Of a stretch of 17,838 nucleotides of DNA, positions 14,242 through 17,838 are shown one piece after another; the first letter of the stretch is position 1; each line of letters opens with the position of its first letter. Made by a program: the position numbers and the translations under genes. Below the pieces are notes generated by a model. That model did no database searches. It was not told the origin of the DNA and saw nothing but the letters and a program-made list of their open reading frames with translations. This DNA comes from a candidate division TM6 bacterium UASB124 (GTDB lineage: Bacteria; Dependentiae; Babeliae; Babeliales; RVW-14): assembly GCA_001468855.1 (NCBI GenBank), contig LDIV01000003.1, positions 173,925 to 191,762 on the forward strand, in the 5' to 3' direction.

Positions 14242-16291
14242 AAAATTTGCATACTTGATGATTGTTCTTTTCCCAATACAGATGTTTTGTTTGTCTGTTG
14301 GATCTAATTCTGTTTTTTCTCGGCAAGCGCCGGTAATATTTCCATCTGCAGATACTAATAATACGATGTTGGGATTTGCGGTTTTTGAGCAAGGTTTTTC
14401 ATTTGAAGATCGTTTTACAACCTGTACCTTTAATGATGTTTTTCCTACCTCCGGTCAGATTATGTTTAATGCCGGTCGCTTGTATTTGCTTCAGGATCTG
14501 GTGTTTGCCAATACCACATATCTGGGAACGGGAGCATGGCTTTATGGTAATAGTCGTTCGGCTGTGATGCCCGATATTAATGTGACAGTAACCATTCCGT
14601 ACAAAGGCGGTAGCTTAGATTATACATATGTTCTTAACACGATTGCGAAACAGAATATGGGTGCGGCCGTTCAGTCTGTTGATTGGCATTATACCAGCTC
14701 GTATGTTGCTGCAGCATCCTTAAATGATGCTGCGGGGGCTGAATTGCGTATTTATTCTTTTGTTGGATCAACGATGTCGTTGGTCAACTCAACAGAACAA
14801 GGACGTAATAGCTATACTGTGCGATGGAACCCCAAGTCATTTCATCTTGCGTTTGGCCGCTCAAATGGTCTAGGTAATGAATTAATTACATATTTATGGA
14901 ATCCATCTGGTCCGTCATTGACTGCTACGGCTGGTCGGAGTTATGGCGGTCCTGCTGTAAATGCGGTTGCTTGGCATCCATCAGGAACTTATTTGCTTGC
15001 CGGTTTGGACAGTGGTACCGAACTTAATCTTTATAATTTTTCATTAACAACAGGTGCTTTAACTAACCTTACAACGGCAGGGCTTACTCAAGCGGTTGGC
15101 CTTGATGCTTTAAGTTGGGCGCCGGGTGGCAATTATGTTGTTGTTGGAACCGCGAATGATGCAACGGTTGGGATTCCTGAATTATTTGTGTATTCATTTA
15201 ATGGGACAACGTTAACGCTGACAACAAGCGCTGAGATTGGTGCTAATGTTAAGGCGGTTGACTGGTGCCCGACCGGTTCATATGTAGCGGTTGGAACGAC
15301 CGGTGGAACTCAGCAGCTGCGAATTTATCAGCATACGTTATCGCCGCAGAGCATACGAGAACAGAAGTCTGCACGCGTTGGAGAGGTAAACAATGTTAGA
15401 TCTGTTAATTGGGATAGAACCGGGACCTATTTAGTTGTTGGTATTGATAATGGAATTTCTTCACGTGTTGATCTGTATCGTTTTGATAAGACAAATGTAA
15501 CATTAACAAAAATAACTACGGCGGCTTCGGCAACTGCGGTTAACTCAATTCGCTGGTCGCGACGAGCAAACTATCTTGTGCGTGGTAATTCAGGCAACCA
15601 GGTTATTATTTCTAATCGTATTCCTCAGGGCACCACTGTTAACAACATATCGCTTGTTTTGCGCGATGAAACTCTTTTGGGCGGAGCATTTGCTTTTGAA
15701 GGTAATTGCAAAGTTAATGGTGGTGGCAATAGATTAAAGTTATATGATCTTGGTATGTTATTGGTAAAAGATGGTGCCAAATTAGTATTGGAAGATATTG
15801 TTATTGATGGCCTTGCTGATTCCAATATTCGTTGTTTATCCAATAATAGTTCAATAATAATGTGTGATGTGCGATTGACGCTTACTAAAGATTTTACCTT
15901 TGCAACAGGATCAATTTTATTTGATGGTTATGTTGAATTTATGGGGCCATATAAATTTAATTATACAACGGCATTGACGAGTAGTATTGCATCCGGGGCA
16001 TGCTTGTTATTTGATCAGGGTTTTACATTTAATTATGCTCCAAGTGTTGCAAAGAAAAACTTATTATATTTTCAGGATTCAACATCCAAATTATACCTTG
16101 ATGGGTCTTCTTTGATGTCAACGAGAACAGGACTGCAATTGGACCGTGGAATGCTTATTTTGGATAATGCAGTAACATTGAGTAGTCAGGGGCGAGCTCA
16201 GAGTGAAATAATGCAATTAGGCTCAACTCTTGACATTAGGGTATTAGGTAATGCAATGCTAAATTTATTTGGGACAATAAGAGTGGATTAA
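14234..16291 (+). CDS. Exported cap, seven-bladed WD40-like propeller and beta-solenoid protein
   Basis: The product has 685 residues from ATG 14234. An ATG at 14219 would add MGEYV and is less likely, because 14234 reproduces the overlap seen at the previous junction. The signal peptide MYKKFAYLMIVLFPIQMFC is followed by LSVGSNSVFSRQ. The cap has DTNNTMLGFAVFEQGF, TTCTFNDVFP and AGRLYLLQDL. The propeller covers about residues 130-465 with seven clear W.P.G.Y-type strands. The solenoid (about 470-685) contains CKVNGGGNRLKLYD, LVLEDIVIDGL, RCLSNNSSIIM, FNYAPSVAKKNLLYF and STRTGLQL, ending LNLFGTIRVD. A cysteine at the expected signal-peptidase position (MFC/LSVG) is unusual and is shared in part with the 348-residue paralogue. 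FNYAP.VA.K.LL.F also occurs in the C-terminal module of the giant protein, tying the two together. Function unknown; extracytoplasmic location inferred. Confidence 0.87.
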   Translation: MYKKFAYLMIVLFPIQMFCLSVGSNSVFSRQAPVIFPSADTNNTMLGFAVFEQGFSFEDRFTTCTFNDVFPTSGQIMFNAGRLYLLQDLVFANTTYLGTGAWLYGNSRSAVMPDINVTVTIPYKGGSLDYTYVLNTIAKQNMGAAVQSVDWHYTSSYVAAASLNDAAGAELRIYSFVGSTMSLVNSTEQGRNSYTVRWNPKSFHLAFGRSNGLGNELITYLWNPSGPSLTATAGRSYGGPAVNAVAWHPSGTYLLAGLDSGTELNLYNFSLTTGALTNLTTAGLTQAVGLDALSWAPGGNYVVVGTANDATVGIPELFVYSFNGTTLTLTTSAEIGANVKAVDWCPTGSYVAVGTTGGTQQLRIYQHTLSPQSIREQKSARVGEVNNVRSVNWDRTGTYLVVGIDNGISSRVDLYRFDKTNVTLTKITTAASATAVNSIRWSRRANYLVRGNSGNQVIISNRIPQGTTVNNISLVLRDETLLGGAFAFEGNCKVNGGGNRLKLYDLGMLLVKDGAKLVLEDIVIDGLADSNIRCLSNNSSIIMCDVRLTLTKDFTFATGSILFDGYVEFMGPYKFNYTTALTSSIASGACLLFDQGFTFNYAPSVAKKNLLYFQDSTSKLYLDGSSLMSTRTGLQLDRGMLILDNAVTLSSQGRAQSEIMQLGSTLDIRVLGNAMLNLFGTIRVD
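14640..15620 (+). repeat. Seven WD40-like blades in the 685-residue paralogue
   Basis: Blade core strands are VDWHYTSSYVAAA (14678), VRWNPKSFHLAFG, VAWHPSGTYLLAG (14966), LSWAPGGNYVVVG, VDWCPTGSYVAVG, VNWDRTGTYLVVG and IRWSRRANYLVRG (15548). This is the most regular of the three propellers in the window. Confidence 0.82.
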
Positions 16292-16310
16292 AAAAAGCCG
16301 ATATAAAACA

Positions 16311-16315
16311 GGGAG
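16311..16315 (+). promoter_or_regulatory. Ribosome binding site of the fifth exported gene
   Basis: GGGAG lies 7 nt before the ATG at 16323. Unlike the two preceding junctions this gene has a free-standing site within a 31-nt gap, so it is translated independently of the gene before it. Confidence 0.65.
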
Positions 16316-16322
16316 AGTAGTA

Positions 16323-17838
16323 ATGAAGATGTGGTTCCCAAGAGCTGAATCAACAATGATGGTCGGCTTAAGTTTTTTTGGCTTATTATTTTGTAATAAT
16401 TTATTTGCTGGTTTTTCATTTTCTCATAAGAACTCAACAGTGAATGTTGGTTCGAGTAAACTAGTGATTAACCGACCGATTACGAATTGGAATGGGACTC
16501 TGTCTGTTACCGGTACTGTTACCGGTCAACCCATTACGTTCAGTTATGGCACCCTTGAAAAAAATAATGTTCCGGTAGTATTGAATGCGCAATATACACC
16601 AAATGATGTTCGACAACAAATTAAATTAAACTCTAACCAATTAATGCGTGCCGATCCTGGCCAGCTTGCACGTAAGGTTGCTGTTATACGTTCTGGTAAT
16701 CGTCTCGAGGGGCAACCGCTTTTTACCGCTACTAATTCAATTAAATTAACAAGTCATTTAAGTGATTTGACTTTGGCTATTCAGAACAAGCTTAGCTCAG
16801 ATATTGTTATGAGCGGTGGTAAAATTATTCTTGATGATGATTTGATCTTTGCCGATGATCGTACGCTTACCGGTTCTGGTACAGTTGAGTTGAACAACAA
16901 AAGAGTAGCATTTGGTAGTAGCGATATGGTGTTGACACATACAATTTTGTGGCGTGATGCAACGGATATTCAAATTAATGCTAAAACTTATTTAAGTGGA
17001 CAATGGATAATTCAGGGTTCAGGTCCCGAAAATGAAGCACATATAACCGGTAATGGCAATATACTTGATCTATCGCAAGGTGGAACACTTTGGATTAAAG
17101 CAGGAACGAAAGCATATTTTACAGATATCAAAATTGCTGGGCTTGGAAATGGGTGGTTTGTTTTTGAAAATGATGCATCGCAGGCAAGGTTTTGTGATGC
17201 TGAAGTTGGTTTATCGCGTAATTATACTGTTACCAACGGTGGCTTTTATGTCGAGGGTGATACGACAATTGCGACGATGAATTATATTTTAACGTTTGAC
17301 CTTCTCGGTACGCTAACGGTTAATGCTGTGACGTTGTGGTATGATACAGGGAGTTATACACCAAATAATAATATTCGTCCGTTGGCTACATCTTCGAGTA
17401 ATCCTGGTGGTAAGTATGTCACTTTGATTGGTGGTGGTGTGGTTGCGGCAGCCCCAGCAAGTTTACCTGATCAAATTCGATATAACAGCAACGCATTATT
17501 GTATTTAGATAGGATCGATAGTAATGCGAAGTTGTTTTTGGCGCGTAATAATAGTAACGCGTTATTGTACGGGGATAGGGTCAACAGCAATGCGTTGTTG
17601 TACTTGGATAGAACAGACAGTAATGCGAAGTTATTCTTGGCGAGAAACAATAGTAATGCGATCTTGGGTCTGGCAGAAGTAGTGAGAACAGACAGCAATG
17701 CATTTGTGTATGGGATAAAGAACAACAGTAATGCGATAGTGACGGGTGTAGATTCAGCACTGAGTCGTTATACCAGTAATGCGTTATTGTACGGGGATAG
17801 GGTCAACAGCAATGCGTTGCTGTACTTGGATAGAACAG
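16323..17838 (+). CDS. Exported solenoid protein with 11-residue SNA repeats, 3'-truncated by the window edge
   Basis: The frame opens at ATG 16323 and stays open to the last base, giving 505 complete codons. A signal peptide (MMVGLSFFGLLFCNNLFA, probable cleavage after residue 29) leads to a Ser/Thr/Asn-rich part with VNVGSSKLVINRPI, faintly like the VGSN start of the neighbours. A solenoid module (about residues 160-350) has GGKIILDDDLIFADDRTLTG, TYLSGQWIIQG, ITGNGNILDLSQGGTLWIKA and VNAVTLWYD. Segment for segment this matches the fourth unit of the giant protein (about 9270-9830). There is no WD40-like propeller and no TTC.FN cap. From residue 388 the sequence becomes tandem 11-residue repeats such as NSNALLYLDRT. 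The protein is probably surface-exposed or periplasmic and functions with the upstream paralogues; the visible part does not show how it is anchored. Confidence 0.85.
   Translation, partial: MKMWFPRAESTMMVGLSFFGLLFCNNLFAGFSFSHKNSTVNVGSSKLVINRPITNWNGTLSVTGTVTGQPITFSYGTLEKNNVPVVLNAQYTPNDVRQQIKLNSNQLMRADPGQLARKVAVIRSGNRLEGQPLFTATNSIKLTSHLSDLTLAIQNKLSSDIVMSGGKIILDDDLIFADDRTLTGSGTVELNNKRVAFGSSDMVLTHTILWRDATDIQINAKTYLSGQWIIQGSGPENEAHITGNGNILDLSQGGTLWIKAGTKAYFTDIKIAGLGNGWFVFENDASQARFCDAEVGLSRNYTVTNGGFYVEGDTTIATMNYILTFDLLGTLTVNAVTLWYDTGSYTPNNNIRPLATSSSNPGGKYVTLIGGGVVAAAPASLPDQIRYNSNALLYLDRIDSNAKLFLARNNSNALLYGDRVNSNALLYLDRTDSNAKLFLARNNSNAILGLAEVVRTDSNAFVYGIKNNSNAIVTGVDSALSRYTSNALLYGDRVNSNALLYLDRT
17484..17837 (+). 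repeat. Tandem 33-bp (11-residue) SNA repeats, ten units visible
   Basis: Units begin at 17484, 17517, 17550, 17583, 17616, 17649, 17691, 17724, 17772 and 17805. Eight are 33 bp; the sixth is 42 bp and the eighth 48 bp, all in frame. The consensus is [NDT]-S-N-A-[LK]-L-[YF]-[LG]-[DA]-R-x. Three flavours recur (LLYLDR, KLFLAR, LLYGDR). The array reaches the window edge and likely continues. Confidence 0.9.
17559..17838 (+). repeat. Higher-order 222-bp repeat inside the SNA array
   Basis: The 58 bases at 17559-17616 recur at 17781-17838 with a single T-to-C change. The offset is 222 bp, equal to 74 codons and to six units including the two long ones. The second copy is cut off by the window edge. 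Confidence 0.8.

Noticed and set aside
16508..16530. Short direct repeat GTTACCGGT
   Set aside because: It encodes VTGTVTG in a low-complexity Thr/Gly stretch of the fifth gene; nothing suggests a separate element.
17471..17725. Minus-strand open frame of 84 codons with NNALL-like repeats
   Set aside because: It lies wholly inside the SNA repeat array. The 33-bp in-frame period keeps more than one frame free of stops, so it is a shadow of the real plus-strand gene.
17484..17837. CRISPR-like array of about 33-bp repeats
   Set aside because: Units are directly adjacent without unique spacers, stay in frame and code for a regular protein motif.

Overview
The window looks like a bacterial chromosome segment of moderately low GC. 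It has two plus-strand gene blocks and nothing convincing on the minus strand. The first block (1-2731) is housekeeping: a 5'-truncated yebC (YebC/TACO1 family), yicC (YicC/DUF1732 RNase family) and a family-9-like glycosyltransferase. They are 14 nt and 1 nt apart and read as one operon. The second block (about 2740 to the window end) is a cluster of five very unusual exported proteins. A 2739-residue giant is followed by paralogues of 348, 694 and 685 residues and by a fifth gene that runs off the right edge.

The first four exported proteins share one plan. Each has an N-terminal export signal, then a cap of about 90 residues with a conserved start (usually VGSN), a TTC[ST][FY]N..FP motif and an LxGGxLYL motif. 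Three of them then carry a seven-bladed WD40-like propeller. All end in or contain a Gly/Asn/Thr-rich beta-solenoid-like module. The 348-residue paralogue has the cap joined straight to the solenoid with no propeller. In the giant protein the solenoid is enlarged by an internal tandem repeat of about 430 residues, with three independent anchor motifs recurring every 1290-1302 nt. The fifth gene lacks the cap and propeller. It carries a solenoid module resembling the last internal repeat of the giant protein, then an array of 11-residue 'SNA' repeats that continues past the window.

The exported genes probably form one transcription unit. The only sizeable gap before them (2732-2886) holds an imperfect long inverted repeat and a plausible sigma70-type promoter. 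Downstream spacing is 11 nt, two identical 8-nt overlaps, then 31 nt. The products probably act together outside the cytoplasm, for example as surface or envelope scaffold or adhesin-like proteins, but no sequence feature proves a function and no outer-membrane anchor or autotransporter barrel is visible.

The taxon is uncertain. Large secreted WD40-rich and Asn-rich repeat proteins next to a normal bacterial yebC/yicC pair recall protist-associated lineages such as Candidatus Dependentiae (TM6/Babeliae). That is inference from general knowledge, not from a marker gene in the window. No tRNA, rRNA, insertion sequence, integrase or CRISPR array was seen, and no gene-free stretch exceeds 300 nt.
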